Of a stretch of 64,000 bases of DNA, positions 22,301-37,300 are shown in pieces. Location: NCBI GenBank assembly GCA_949316495.1, contig OX439012.1:27042935-27106934 (forward strand). The letters run 5' to 3'. This DNA is from Amphiduros pacificus (taxonomy: Eukaryota; Annelida; Polychaeta; Phyllodocida; Hesionidae). The notes under the pieces are model-generated. The model was not told the origin of the DNA. It saw nothing but the letters and a program-made list of their open reading frames with translations, and did not search any database. Each line of letters starts with the position of its first letter. The stretch's first letter is position 1. A program made the translations under genes and the position numbers.

Positions 22301-25300
22301 ACTACTGAAGGCATGACAAGATTATAGGTGTGACAAAATTTTAGGCGTGACAAGATTATAGAAGGCGTGACAAGATTACAGAAGGCATGACAAGATTACA
22401 GAAGGCATGACAAGATTATAGAAGGCATGACAAGACTACAGAAGGCATGACAAGATTATAGGTGTGACAAAATTTTAGGTGTGACAAGATTATAGAAGGT
22501 GTGACAAGATTATAGAAGGTATGACAAGATATAGGTGTGACAAAATTTTAGGCGTGACAAGATTATAGAAGGTGTGACAAGATTATAGAAGGTGTGACAA
22601 GATTATAGAAGGTGTGGCAAGATTATAGAAGGCATGACAAGATTATAAAAGGTATGACAAGATATAGAAGGTGTGACAAGATTATAAAAGGTGTGACAAG
22701 ATTATAAAAGGTATGAAAAGATTATAAAAGGTGTGACAAGTTTATAGAAGGTGTGACAAGATTATAAAAGGTATGACAAGATATAGAAGGTATGACAAGA
22801 TATAGAAAGTGTGACAAGATTATAGAAGGCGTGACAAAATTATAGAAGGGGTGACAAGATTATAGAAGGCGGAACAAGATTATAGAAGGCATGACAACGC
22901 TATAAAAGGCGTGACAACACTATTGAGGGCTAAGTCAAATGTTAAGGTTATCCATAAGTTACACCAGAGACTGAACAATTTCTTTGACAGAAAGCATGAT
23001 AAGACTGACCTCAAAGTCGACTCCGACCTGGTTGAGTGCGATATTGAGACTGTAGGTGGAGCTGTCGTGGTGCGGCCTCAGTCGGTCCTGCTCTCCGGGT
23101 TTGTATCGTACTACAAAGTTCATAATCGCCCGAGCCTGAAATAATACTGCACACTATCAAACAACGCCCAACATTACACAGTCATATATTCTGTCCATCT
23201 ATTTCTAAAATATTTCAGACATTCGAGCATTCACAACATTGAAAAAGATATTATCTTATGAAACACAAGAGCTTACTTGATCATCAAACGGAAATCTGAA
23301 TCTATAAACTATGGGCTCTGTTTAAAGGCGATGATTTTGTGGATGATTTTGTATAAATTTCTAAGCTCTGGTTAAAGCTTTGTGTATGAGCCACATCTTC
23401 GGTCAAATGCTCATACTGACCTCTGTGTAATATCCTGAGAAGACTTTGAGGTTGAGGGGCGCCACATAGTCCTTGAGGATCGTCAACCAGTGCTGCTCAA
23501 ACTCAAGCTGGTTCATGTGGATGTCAACCGTGGGAACGTTCTCATAGCCACCCTGAAGACGTGCATCCTGAAAGCAACACAGAAAACTCTCAGCATTAAA
23601 TAGACACATAATAAGATCAAATAAGGCGCAATGCATACATTTGGTTTTTATTTTAAAAAAGACAATATTTCCTGACAATGTTTCAGAAGTTTGATGGAGA
23701 GACAGATCAAAGAATGGAGAGACAACAAAACGAGATGCATTGGTTTATAGTTTCTTACTTCTTTCTTTTTTCCATTTAGAAAATGTTCTTTTTTTCTTTT
23801 GATTTAAATAACCAAAACAAAAACGACTATGCTTTCAAGTTTCTTTCTGAAAAGGGCCAAAGGCCAAAGAATCAGGTCAAATACTGCAGCTAAAAAAATC
23901 AATGTACAAGTAAAACATTTATCTTGAAACAGATATATAACAATCCTTGATTTAATCGAGAGAGTAAAGAGATAATCAAAACATAATTATCACAATGAAC
24001 CAAACCATCTGAAATTCAGAGAATGTGTGGTGAACAGCCACGATCAAGGCAATAACCCCCAGAGAGCAATTTGGCTGAGGGGTAAGAATTTTTTATGTAA
24101 GTTTAACCAGATATAAGTACCTCATGCTTTCCTCCTGACCACTGTCCAAAGTTTTCACACTCCTCTATCATGTGGCGGCAGAAAGTCGGACTAAAAATCG
24201 GAAACCAGTAAACGTCTGGACACGGCTGAAATCACCACAACAGTTTTATTTTTTATCCTAGCCACAAAGGAAACCAGCATAACCTAGTGACAATATAACC
24301 TGTCACTGAGCTGAAACCATTGTATAATTCTTTAAAATTATTTATGCAGCAAATATATTTTTACCTCATTTCACATAATTATGTTTGTGTATATTTGCAC
24401 TTCTTTGTGATTTTGACATACAAATAATAGCTCAGTGACCATCATTTACGTGTATATGGTATTCTATGCATAAATACATTGATAGAAAATAGCACCTCAG
24501 TGACCATAACTTACATGTTCACTTTATTACTTCACTAGCGCCACCTTGTGATTTTTTTTCACATACAAATATAGAAATTAGAAGTTCAGTGACCATAGCT
24601 TACCTGTTCATTCACGAACTCTGGACTCAGGGCTTTGTGGTAATCATTATGAAGGTATTTCTTCTCCCATATCTAAATATAAATAATATCCTTGCTCATC
24701 ATTGATCGACATCAGTCTGGGCAAAATACTTATTAGGCTACTAGACAATTGAGCAAGTAAGTCGAGATTTGCACTAGCCCGAGTGAAAGTGTACTAGCCC
24801 AAACTAGTACTGTACATGGCTTGGGCAATTCATATTAAGTAAATTTAATCAAATGACAAAAGGGCATTCTTACCAATTTTATCATGATCAGCAACTAGAC
24901 AGTTGGGCTCGCATTAAGGGAAGGTGTACTAGTCCATCAGTGTCTCTACTAGTCTGGGACTATGGGCTATCATTTAGGGAAGGTGTACTAGCCCGACAGT
25001 GTTTCTACTAGTCTGGGACTATGAGCTATCATTAAGGGAAGGTGTACTAGCCCGACAGTGTTTCTACTAGTCTGGGACTATGGGCTAGCATCAGGGGAAG
25101 GTGTACTAGCCCGACAGTGTTTCTACTAGTCTGGGACTATGGGCTATCATTAAGGGAAGGTGTACTAGCCCGACAGTGTTTCTACCAGTCTGGGACTATA
25201 GGCTATCATTAAGGGAAGGTGTACTAGCCCGACAGTGTTTCTACTAGTCTGGGACTATGGGCTATCATTAAGGGAAGGTGTACTCGCCTGACAGTGTTTC

Positions 25301-28300
25301 TACTAGTCTGGGACTATGAGCTATCATTAAGGGAAGGTGTACTAGCCCGACAGTGTTTCTACTAGTCTGGGACTATGGGCTAGCATCAGGGGAAGGTGTA
25401 CTAGCCCGACAGTGTTTCTACTAGTCTGGGACTATGGGCTATCATTAAGGGAAGGTGTACTAGCCGACAGTGTTTCTACCAGTCTGGGACTATAGGCTAT
25501 CATTAAGGGAAGGTGTACTAGCCCGACAGTGTTTCTACTAGTCTGGGACTATGGGCTATCATTAAGGGAAGGTGTACTAGCCCGACAGTGTTTCTACTAG
25601 TCTGGGGCTGCAACATGCCTCAATGTTACCTATCTAATTAATTCAAATTAAACTTGCAATCTTAGATTTTTATATAATGTGTTGTGTTCTCCAGCGTACT
25701 ACATAATTCCTTCACATTCACCATCTTGCTAGAAATTGCATATCAGTGAAGCAATGTAAAGTGATAGATTATTTGACATAATCCTGTTGAAAAAAATCCC
25801 TTCAATAGCCTTATAACTTTGTCTCCTTCCTGAAGTCACATGAGCGTTTTCTTCTAATCATGGAGGATAATACATGCAGAATAATTTATCTTCCTTCACA
25901 CTCACCTGCCTGTTGTCATACATCTGATACATGTCGTCATGGAGATGTGAGGGGACAAAGTTATCACTATTCACCAGAAATCCATAGTTCTCCTGGTTAT
26001 CCAAGAAAAGAAATATTTCCTGAAAAAAACAAAAAAACATACTCAATCTCAAAAATGTGCCCTGCAAAGTATTGTCTGCATTTCCCATTTAATATTCTAT
26101 AATTGGCTTTGATTGAGCTTTGTTTAATGTACCTGGAATGCATCCTATTATGTTTACCACCCATCATCCTGATATTATCACCCATATCATCACATCCACA
26201 TCATGTTTTTATTCATTATCTCATACTTGGTGCTTCAAGAGGGTGTTCTGCACCTATGAGATATTCTTTTGCAGATCACCCCTCTGCCGAACTACTTTTG
26301 CAGATCACCCCTCTGTCAAACTACTTTCGCAGATCACCCATGTGCCGAACTACTTTTGCAAATCATCTTTGGTCCAAAGGACGAGTGAGATCCTTCCACC
26401 AGAACCAACAAAAGAGATCTGTCAGGCTGAACACTGCATGAACCCATGCTCTTGACTTTATCTCATATTTATCTTCCGCAGATGGTTTATATACCTGACC
26501 AGTGTTAACATTGTACGAAGTACAGATCTAAAGACAAGAACATGTGAGTGCAGTGTTCAGGCTGAGAGAACTCTCAATTTGGATCTGGTGGAAGGATCTC
26601 AAGAGTCCAAAATTATGAAGTCACAATGCCCACCACTCAATGGCGTCATAACATAATAAAATATATGTTGTAATGATGTCATTGAGTGTGACGTCATTAA
26701 AAAGGGACGTAGCATTGTTTATTTTGTTTGACACACACAACATAGATCTGCACATGATGCAATGTTTTCCACATAGTTTTGCTTTAAATAGATTGGGCAT
26801 CAAACCAAAACTTTATTTCATACCTATCTGCAGGAGTTAAGTATGAGATAAAGTCAAGAACATAGGTTTGTGCAGTGTTCAGGCTGACAGATTTCTCTCG
26901 TTGGTTCTGGTGGAAGGATCTCAAGAGTCCTTCGGACTCTTGAGATCCTTCCACCAGAACCAACTTGAGAGATCTGCCATCCTGAACACTGCACTCACCT
27001 CCAACTACCTACATCTCCCCACCATTCACCCTCCTATATCCCATGCCCACCCTTTACCACCCTCATCTCAATAAGGGTAAAGGTCTAAAGAACAACCCTA
27101 ATATCTGCCCCCATCTAATACCAGCGTAAATAACATGTGGCACAAGAACGAAACACAATAAGATTTCCACTGTTACTATTTAGAATATTATTGCATAAGA
27201 TATGGTGCAATGTTCATTTCTGGTATAGCATTGTCATTGCTTATGTTTCCATGACAACCAACTGTCATGAAGACAAACATGGGGACCTAACTTTCTCATA
27301 TGGTCCCTGTCTGTAATCTTCCAAACCAACATGATGACCCATTAAATTATGTATCATGGATGTATGATCAAATAACGTCAAGTTTGATAATTTTCTCAGA
27401 AGAAGGTTTGATGAAAATGAGGCATTCTTGAAATAATTTTGTAAATATTTGACCCTGGAATAACTTACCTTTTCCCTGATGGTCTTACATAGAGCCATAT
27501 CTGGGTCAAGGTCACCATCGATGTATCCTCCTTGTAGCTTAGGCAGAATGTATCCATGGATCAGGATGCCAGTAGATATATAGGGAATATTCCAAAGTCC
27601 CCTGGAAAATAAAACAAAACCATCAAATCCTGAAATCTGTCACAAAAATCCTGATTACATCAAGCCTCTGACCTGCCTGGAAGTGAGTGGGGAATGACTG
27701 TGAAAACTTGAAACTTTTTTGACTTCACCACTCTTTAAAGGGATTAAGCAGTGATTTTGAAAAATATGTTTAAGTATCATAAATTAATGATAAAGATATT
27801 TGCCTTTCATATCTATATATTGTTTAGGTTGATGCACTCCAGAAAATGTCTGTAAAATCTATTTGAACAGGAACCTAATTTATAGCCCCCTAATGAAAGC
27901 ACACTTCTTTCTTGCTGTCATTTTTCTGTGGAGTGTTATCATAGAGGCATTGAAAGGTAAAATGACGTCATATTATTGAAGCATTGGGGGTATTATTTCA
28001 ATGTGACAGAGTTTGAGGAACGGGGGTATTTTAGAGGCATTGGGGGTATCATTGAGGCATTGGGTATTTTAGATGCATTGGGGGTATTATTTGAATGCGA
28101 CAGAGTTTGAGGAATGGGGGTATTTTAGAGGCATCAGGGGTATTTTAGAGGCATCAGGGGTATTTTAGAAGCACTGGGTATTATTGAGGCATCAGGGTAT
28201 TATTTGAATGTTTAGAGCTTGGTGTGTTTGAAGCATGGTATTATTGGGTCATTTGGGTATTACCTTTTCTTGCTCTGCACAATATCTACGTAGTCAGGTG

Positions 28301-31300
28301 ATCTCTTGTAGAAGCCGTCAGCACCTAACGCACCCCAAAAGTTGGACCACATCTTCCCTGGTCGGACCAACATTGGAGCAATCACAGACCTGCAATCATA
28401 CAGATACACGTAAGACATACAAGATACAATGATATACTGAAACATTATACATACATGCAATGCAGTACATGACCAATATGCAATGATAGAATACACAAAA
28501 TGATACATATGACACAAAATGATACAGACAAAAACATGATACAGACAATGCTACATGATGCAGACAATGCTACATGATGCAGACAATGCTACATGATACA
28601 GACAATGATACATGATACAGACAATGATACAGACAATGCTGCATGATACAGACAATGCTGCATGATACAGACAATGATACATGATACAGACAATGCTGCA
28701 TGATACAGACAATGCTGCATGATACAGACAATGCTGCATGATACAGACAATGCTGCATGATACAGACAATGCTGCATGATACAGACAATGCTACATGATA
28801 CAGACAATGCTGCATGATACAGACAATGCTGCATGATACAGACAATGCTACATGATACAGACAATGCTACATGATACAGACAATGCTGCATGATACAGAC
28901 AATGCTGCATGATACAGACAATGCTGCATGATACAGACAATGCTGCACGATACAGACAATGCTGCACGATACAGACAATGCTGCACGATACAGACAATGC
29001 TGCACGATACAGACAATGGTACACGATACAGACAATGATGCATGATACAGACAATGATGCATGATACAGACAATGCTACATGATACAGACAATGCTGCAT
29101 GATACAGACAATGCTGCATGATACAGACAATGCTACTGGTGGTATTTACAATTAAACATAACAGCTTTAAAATCAGAAATAAATAGGTTGATAAAAGTCT
29201 AACATGAAACTTACCTATTTTTTTGGATAAGTTTGACTAGAATATTTTCGTCTTCGAGTTGAGCTTCTCCGTCCAGAGTGAGATAATACTGACACGCCAT
29301 GGCAACGCACTCGTCCCTGATAGCATAATCAACACACTCTTACCAAAACATTAACAAATACATCGTTATTTTACTGAAATAATCTGGCACTGATGTATCA
29401 TGGGAGGGTACTTCTAACCATTAAATATCTTTCAAAAGTAGTTTTCATCATTAATGTGTTTGAATTTATTTTTATTTTTTTCCTCATTTTATTTATTTTA
29501 TTATATGTTAAATGTAAATTATCAGTCTGTTTGTTGTTGATAATAATTATAGCATCAACTTTGATAACAATTGTATTAACATACACGGCCTTGTTTCTGG
29601 CGGACCATTGGTTGAGCTGGGAGTCTGGGTCGTGGACTGACACGCCGTTATAAGACTCCTGGTACTGGGACAGAAACTTGGCTACTTCTCCCTTGTGGTA
29701 CTGATCCTATCAAAACAAACATCAAATAAGGCACCATCATAAGCTGCTATAATCCACCATATACAGTAAACGATGAGCTATCAAAACAAACATCAAATAA
29801 GGCACCATCATAAGCTGCTATAATCCACCATATACAGTAAATGATGAGCTATCAAAACAAACATCAAATAAGGCACCATCATAAGCTGCTATAATCCACC
29901 ATATACAGTAAACGATGAGCTATCAAAACAAACATCAAATAAGGCACCATCATAAGCTGCTATAATCCACCATATACAGTAAACGATGAGCTATCAAAAC
30001 AAACATCAAATAAGGCACCATCATAAGCTGCTATAATCCACCAGATACAGTAAACGATGAGCTATCAAAACAAACATCAAATAAGGCACCATCATAAGCT
30101 GCTATAAGCCACCATATACAGTAAATGATGAGCTATCAAAACAAACATCAAATAAGGCACCATCATAAGCTGCTATAATCCACCATATACAGTAAATGAT
30201 GAGCTATCAAAACAAACATCAAATAAGGCACCATCATAAGCTGCTATAAGCCACCATATACAGTAAATGATGAGCTATCAAAACAAACATCAAATAAGGC
30301 ACCATCACAAGCTGCTATAATCCACCATATACAGTAAACGATGAGCTATCAAAACAAACATCAAATAAGGCACCATCATAAGCTGCTATAATCCACCATA
30401 TACAGTAAACGATGAGCTATCAAAACAAACATCAAATAAGGCACCATCACAAGCTGCTATAATCCACCATATACAGTAAACGATGAGCTATCAAAACAAA
30501 CATCAAATAAGGCACCATCATAAGCTGCTATAATCCACCATATACAGTAAATGATGAGCTAGCTATCAAAACAAACATCAAATAAGGCACCATCATAAGC
30601 TGCTATAATCCACCATATACAGTAAATGATGAGCTAGCTATCAAAACAAACATCAAATAAGGCACCATCATAAGCTGCTATAATCTACCATATACAGTAA
30701 ATGATGAGCTAGCTATCAAAACAAACATCAAATAAGGCACCATCATAAGCTGCTATAATCCACCATATACAGTAAATGATGAGCTAGCTATCAAAACAAA
30801 CATCAAATAAGGCACCATCATAAGCTGCTATAATCCACCATATACAGTAAATGATGAGCTAGCTATCAAAACAAACATCAAATAAGGCACCATCACAAGC
30901 TGCTATAATCCACCATATACAGTAAATGATGAGCTATCAAAACAAACATCAAATAAGGCACCATCACAAGCTGCTATAATCCACCATATACAGTAAACGA
31001 TGAGCTATCAAAACAAACATCAAATAAGGCACCATCATAAGCTGCTATAATCCACCATATACAGTAAATGATGAGCTAGCTATCAAAACAAACATCAAAT
31101 AAGGCACCATCACAAGCTGCTATAATCCACCATATACAGTAAATGATGAGCTATCAAAACAAACATCAAATAAGGCACCATCATAAGCTGCTATAATCTA
31201 CCATATACAGTAAACGATGAGCTATCAAAACAAACATCAAATAAGGCACCATCATAAGCTGCTATAATCCACCATATACAGTAAACGATGAGCTATCAAA

Positions 31301-34300
31301 ACAAACATCAAATAAGGCACCATCATAAGCTGCTATAATCCACCATATACAGTAAATGATGAGCTAGCTATCAAAACAAACATCAAATAAGGCACCATCA
31401 CAAGCTGCTATAATCCACCATATACAGTAAATGATGAGCTATCAAAACAAACATCAAATAAGGCACCATCATAAGCTGCTATAATCTACCATATACAGTA
31501 AACGATGAGCTATCAAAACAAACATCAAATAAGGCACCATCATAAGCTGCTATAATCCACCATATACAGTAAATGATGAGCTATCAAAACAAACATCAAA
31601 TAAGGCACCATCATAAGCTGCTATAATCCACCATATACAGTAAATGATGAGCTATCAAAACAAACATCAAATAAGGCACCATCATAAGCTGCTATAATCC
31701 ACCATATACAGTAAATGATGAGCTATCAAAACAAACATCAAATAAGGCACCATCATAAGCTGCTATAATCCACCATATACAGTAAATGATGAGCTATCAA
31801 AACAAACATCAAATAAGGCACCATCATAAGCTGCTATAATCTACCATATACAGTAAATGATGAGCTACCAAAACAAACATCAAATAAGGCACCAACATAA
31901 GCTGCTATAATCCACCATATACAGTAAACGATGAGCTATCAAAACAAACATCAAATAAGGCACCATCATAAGCTGCTATAATCCACCATATACAGTAAAC
32001 GATGAGCTATCAAAACAAACATCAAATAAGGCACCATCATAAGCTGCTATAATCCACCATATACAGTAAACGATGAGCTATCAAAACAAACATCAAATAA
32101 GGCACCATCATAAGCTGCTATAATCCACCATATACAGTAAATGATGAGCTATCAAAACAAACATCAAATAAGGCACCATCATAAGCTGCTATAATCCACC
32201 ATATACAGTAAACGATGAGCTATCAAAACAAACATCAAATAAGGCACCATCATAAGCTGCTATAATCCACCATATACAGTAAACGATGAGCTATCAAAAC
32301 AAACATCAAATAAGGCACCATCATAAGCTGCTATAATCCACCATATACAGTAAACGATGAGCTATCAAAACAAACATCAAATAAGGCACCATCATAAGCT
32401 GCTATAATCCACCATATACAGTAAATGATGAGCTATCAAAACAAACATCAAATAAGGCACCATCATAAGCTGCTATAATCCACCATATACAGTAAATGAT
32501 GAGCTATCAAAACAAACATCAAATAAGGCACCATCATAAGCTGCTATAATCTACCATATACAGTAAATGATGAGCTATCAAAACAAACATCAAATAAGGC
32601 ACCATCATAAGCTGCTATAATCTACCATATACAGTAAATGATGAGCTATCAAAACAAACATTAAATAAGGCACCAACATAAGCTGCTATAATCCACCATA
32701 TACAGTAAATGATGAGCTATCAAAACAAACATCAAATAAGGCACCATCATAAGCTTCTATAATCCACCATATACAGTAAATGATGAGCTATCAAAACAAA
32801 CATCAAATAAGGCACCATCACAAGCTGCTATAATCTACCATATACAGTAAACGATGAGCTATCAAAACAAACATCAAATAAGGCACCAACATAAGCTGCT
32901 ATAATCTACCATATACAGTAAACGATGAGCTATCAAAACAAACATCAAATAAGGCACCATCATAAGCTGCTATAATCCACCAGATACAGTAAACGATGAG
33001 CTATCAAAACAAACATCAAATAAGGCACCATCATAAGCTTCTATAATCCACCATATACAGTAAACGATGAGCTATCAAAACAAACATCAAATAAGGCACC
33101 ATCATAAGCTGCTATAATCCACCATATACAGTAAATGATGAGCTTCATATATTCATTAGCTCACATTCAGTAAAAGTATACATTAATTTTATTCGTGAAT
33201 ATATCATATGAGAGATAAATCATTTTCTTGAAAATTGTGAAACTTTTTGGTTTTTAAATAAAATACATTTTAAGCACTTTTAAGTATATCTTTTCTAAAA
33301 TGATAACCTCTATACCATGCAGAACAAGCATAGTTGTCAAATGAATCAATGAAAGTTATAAACGATTTATTTATATTATACAGATTAAGGACCTACCAAG
33401 TAGTGAATGTATAGGTTGATTTTATCTTTAGGGTAGTTGAGCTGGTGGATTTTCTCCAGGAAATCTTCAACGAATGGAATAGGCTTCTCCAAGAATATTG
33501 CTATCATAACACTCGGGTAATCATCAACCTTAAACAAATATCATATTCATCATACATTGTAGTATTCAAATACGTTTTGGTCTCACATGATAAATAAATA
33601 TATCATGAAGTGAATAAATAGCCCTGTTTATTCATGAACATTTAAATCAAGCCCAACTGAGTAAAGGAATTTTACAATCAATCAAAATTTCTTTCTCAAA
33701 GTTCATTAGAGGATAACAATAAAAAAATCAGCATTTCTAGCAAAAAAAAGTGCAGATTAGTGAAAAAAGTGAAGCTTAGCCTAATTAAGAGTCAAACGTC
33801 AGTTGCCATAGTGTTAATAGTAAATTTTGGTGATACGTACCTTACCATTGGCCAGGCTGATCTTGTAATAGTAAGTATGGGGGATACGTACCTTTAACAT
33901 TGACCAGGCTGATCTTGTTATAGTAAGTATGGGGAGATACGTACCTTACCATTGGCCAGGCTGATCTTGTAATAGTAAGTATGGGGGAATACGTACCTTA
34001 ACATTGGCCAGGCTGATCTTGTAATAGTAAGTACGGGGGATACGTACCTTACCATTGGCCAGGCTGATCTTGTAATAGTAAGTATGGGCGATACGTACCT
34101 TAACATTGACCAGACTGATCTTGTAATAGTAAGTATGGGGGATACGTACCTTAACATTGGCCAGGCTGATCTTGTTTTCCTTACAGCTCTGACATCCCAC
34201 TGTTGGTGTCCACTGGTCACCCAGGTAGTTGGCCAGTCTATTGAATTCAACCTGTCACAAACAAAAATGTCATTTAATTTTTTTCCTGACATGAAATTTT

Positions 34301-37300
34301 TCTTTATGTACTTAGAAAAATAGGAGAAGAGTCACATTGCGTTACTGATAATCTTTATTGATGATACATTTTTTTAGTCAACAAGACAAGAATAACTGCA
34401 CACGATATAAGTTAATGCCAAATTCCAAACAGTGAGTCCACTGTAATGTATCTGTCAAGACTGTTAAATACAAAAGTTGCTATCTGACCTGTTGACCCAC
34501 TGACCTATTGACCCATTGACCTATTGACCGCCTGACCTATTGACCCACTGACTTTGTTAAATCCATGCATATATGAGAAATGGCAAAACTAAAATGAGCA
34601 TAATAAAACATTCCAAAATCATTAAGATTTAAAAATAATGTTCCCACGCCGGTAGTTTTTCACATAGCAACCAATGCAAATAATAGAGCAATGCTATTGA
34701 GCCTAATTCGTAATTTGCCAGAAGTTGCTGCCAATTCCTGCACAGTGGTAATTGTGTTACCTAAAGCAAAATTTAAGCAAATATATTTTGCCACTGTTTA
34801 AAGTTCATGCTTCAATCGATTATCAACCAATCAGAATTTGAGAAATTTATACCTGGAGAATCCAATATGCCGACCAGAGATTGATGACAATTGTTCAACT
34901 CAACTAAGAAAAGGGGCTATTTCACATAGTTTAATGGTGAATTTGAAGTAAATGTCAAGTGGATTAGAGGTTAATGATAGGTTAATGAGAGGTTAATGAG
35001 AGGTGGATGAGAGGTTAATGAGAGGTGGATGAGAGGTTAATGAGAGGTGGATGAGAGGTTAATGAGAGGTGGATGAGAGGTTAATGAGAGGTGGATGAGA
35101 GGTTAATGAGAGGTGGATGAGAGGTTAATGAGAAGTTAAGGAGGTGGACGAGAGGTTAATGAGAGGTGGACGAGAGGTTAATGAGAGGTGGATGAGAGGT
35201 TAATGAGAGGTGGATGAGAGGTTAATGAGAGGTGGATGAGAGGTTAATGAGAGGTGGATGAGAGGTTAATGAGAGGTGGATGAGAGGTTAATGAGAGGTG
35301 GATGAGAGGTTAATGAGAAGTTAAGGAGGTGGATGAGAGGTTAATGAGAGGTTAATGAGGTGGACGAGAGGTTAATGAGTGGTTGATGAGGTTAATGAGA
35401 GGTGGACGAGAGGTTAATGAGAGGTGGATGAATGGTTAATGAGAGGTTGATAAGAGGTTAATGAGAGGTGGACGAGAGGTTAATGAGAGGTTAATGAGGT
35501 GGACGAGAGGTTAATGAGTGGTTGATGAGGTTAATGAGAGGTGGACGAGAGGTTAATGAGAGGTGGATGAGAGGTTAATGAGAGGTTGATAAGAGGTTGA
35601 TGAGAGGTTAATGAGGTGGACGAGAGGTTAATGAGTGGTTGATGAGGTTAATGAGAGGTGGATGAGAGGTTAATGAGAGGTGGATGAGAGGTTAATGAGA
35701 GGTTGATAAGAGGTTAATGAGAGGTGGACGAGAGGTTAATGAGAGGTGGATAAGAGGTTAATGAGAGGTGGACGAGAGGTTAATGAGAGGTTAATGAGGT
35801 GGACGAGAGATTAATGAGTGGTTGATGAGGTTAATGAGAGGTGGACGAGAGGTTAATGAGAGGTGGATGAGAGGTTAATGAGAGGTTGAAAAGAGGTTAA
35901 TGAGAGGTTAATGAGGTGGACGAGAGGTTAATGAGTGGTTGATGAGGTTAATGAGAGGTGGATGAGAGGTTAATGAGAGGTGGATGAGAGGTTAATGAGA
36001 GGTTGATAAGAGGTTAATGAGAGGTGGGCGAGAGGTTAATGAGGTGGACGAGAGGTTAATGAGTGGTTGATGAGGTTAATGAGAGATGGATGAGAGGTTA
36101 ATGAGGTGGATGAGAGGTGGATGAGAGGTGGATGAGAGGTTAATGAGAGGTTGATAAGAGGTTAATGAGAGGTTAATGAGAGGTTAATGAGGTGGAGGAG
36201 AGGTTAATGAGTGGTTGATGAGGTTAATGAGAGATGGACGAGAGGTTAATGAGGTGGATGAGAGGTGGATGAGAGGTTAATGAGAAGTTAAGGAGATGGA
36301 TGAGAGGTTAATGAGAGGTTAATGAGGTGGACGAGAGGTTAATGAGTGGTTGATGAGGTTAATGAGAGGTGGACGAGGTTAATGAGAGGTGGATGAGAGG
36401 TTAATGAGAGGTTGATAAGAGGTTAATGAGAGGTGGACGAGAGGTTAATGAGAGGTTAATGAGGTGGACGAGAGGTTAATGAGTGGTTGATGAGGTTAAT
36501 GAGAGGTGGATGAGAGGTTAATGAGAGGTGGATGAGAGATTAATGAGAAGTTAATGAGGTGGATGAGAGGTTAATGAGAGGTTAATGAGGTGGACGAGAG
36601 GTTAATGAGTGGTTGATGAGGTTAATGAGAGGTGGACGAGAGGTTAATGAGAGGTGGATGAGAGGTTAATGAGAGGTTAATAAGAGGTTAATGAGAGGTG
36701 GACGAGAGGTTAATGAGGTGGACGAGAGGTTAATGAGTGGTTGATGAGGTTAATGAGAGGTGGACGAGAGGTTAATGAGAGGTGGATGAGAGGTTAATGA
36801 GAGGTTGATGAGAGGTTAATGAGAGGTTAATGAGGTGGACGAGAGGTTAATGAGTGGTTGATGAGGTTAATGAGAGATGGATGAGAGGTTAATGAGAGGT
36901 GGATGAGAGGTTAATGAGAAGTTAAGGAGGTGGATGAGAGGTTAATGAGAGGTTAATGAGGTGGACGAGAGGTTAATGAGTGGTTGATGAGGTTAATGAG
37001 AGGTGGACGAGAGGTTAATGAGAGGTGGATGAGAGGTTAATGAGAGGTTGATAAGAGGTTAATGAGAGGTGGACGAGAGGTTAATGAGAGGTTAATGAGG
37101 TGGACGAGAGGTTAATGAGTGGTTGATGAGGTTGATGAGAGGTTAATGAGAGGTTAATGAGGTGGATGAGAGGTTAATGAGAGGTTGATGAGAGGTTTTA
37201 CTTTTATAGGTCCGTTGCCATGGATCACCAGGGGCTGGTTTCCAGTTCTCACATTGTACAGATAACTGCCGCTGCCCTTAAACTTCACCAAAACGTCATC

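Noticed and set aside
28551-29130. Open frames up to 176 codons ([19 protein letters not shown] type)
   Set aside because: Product of the 19-bp tandem repeat in PLOD intron 12, open in three frames at once.
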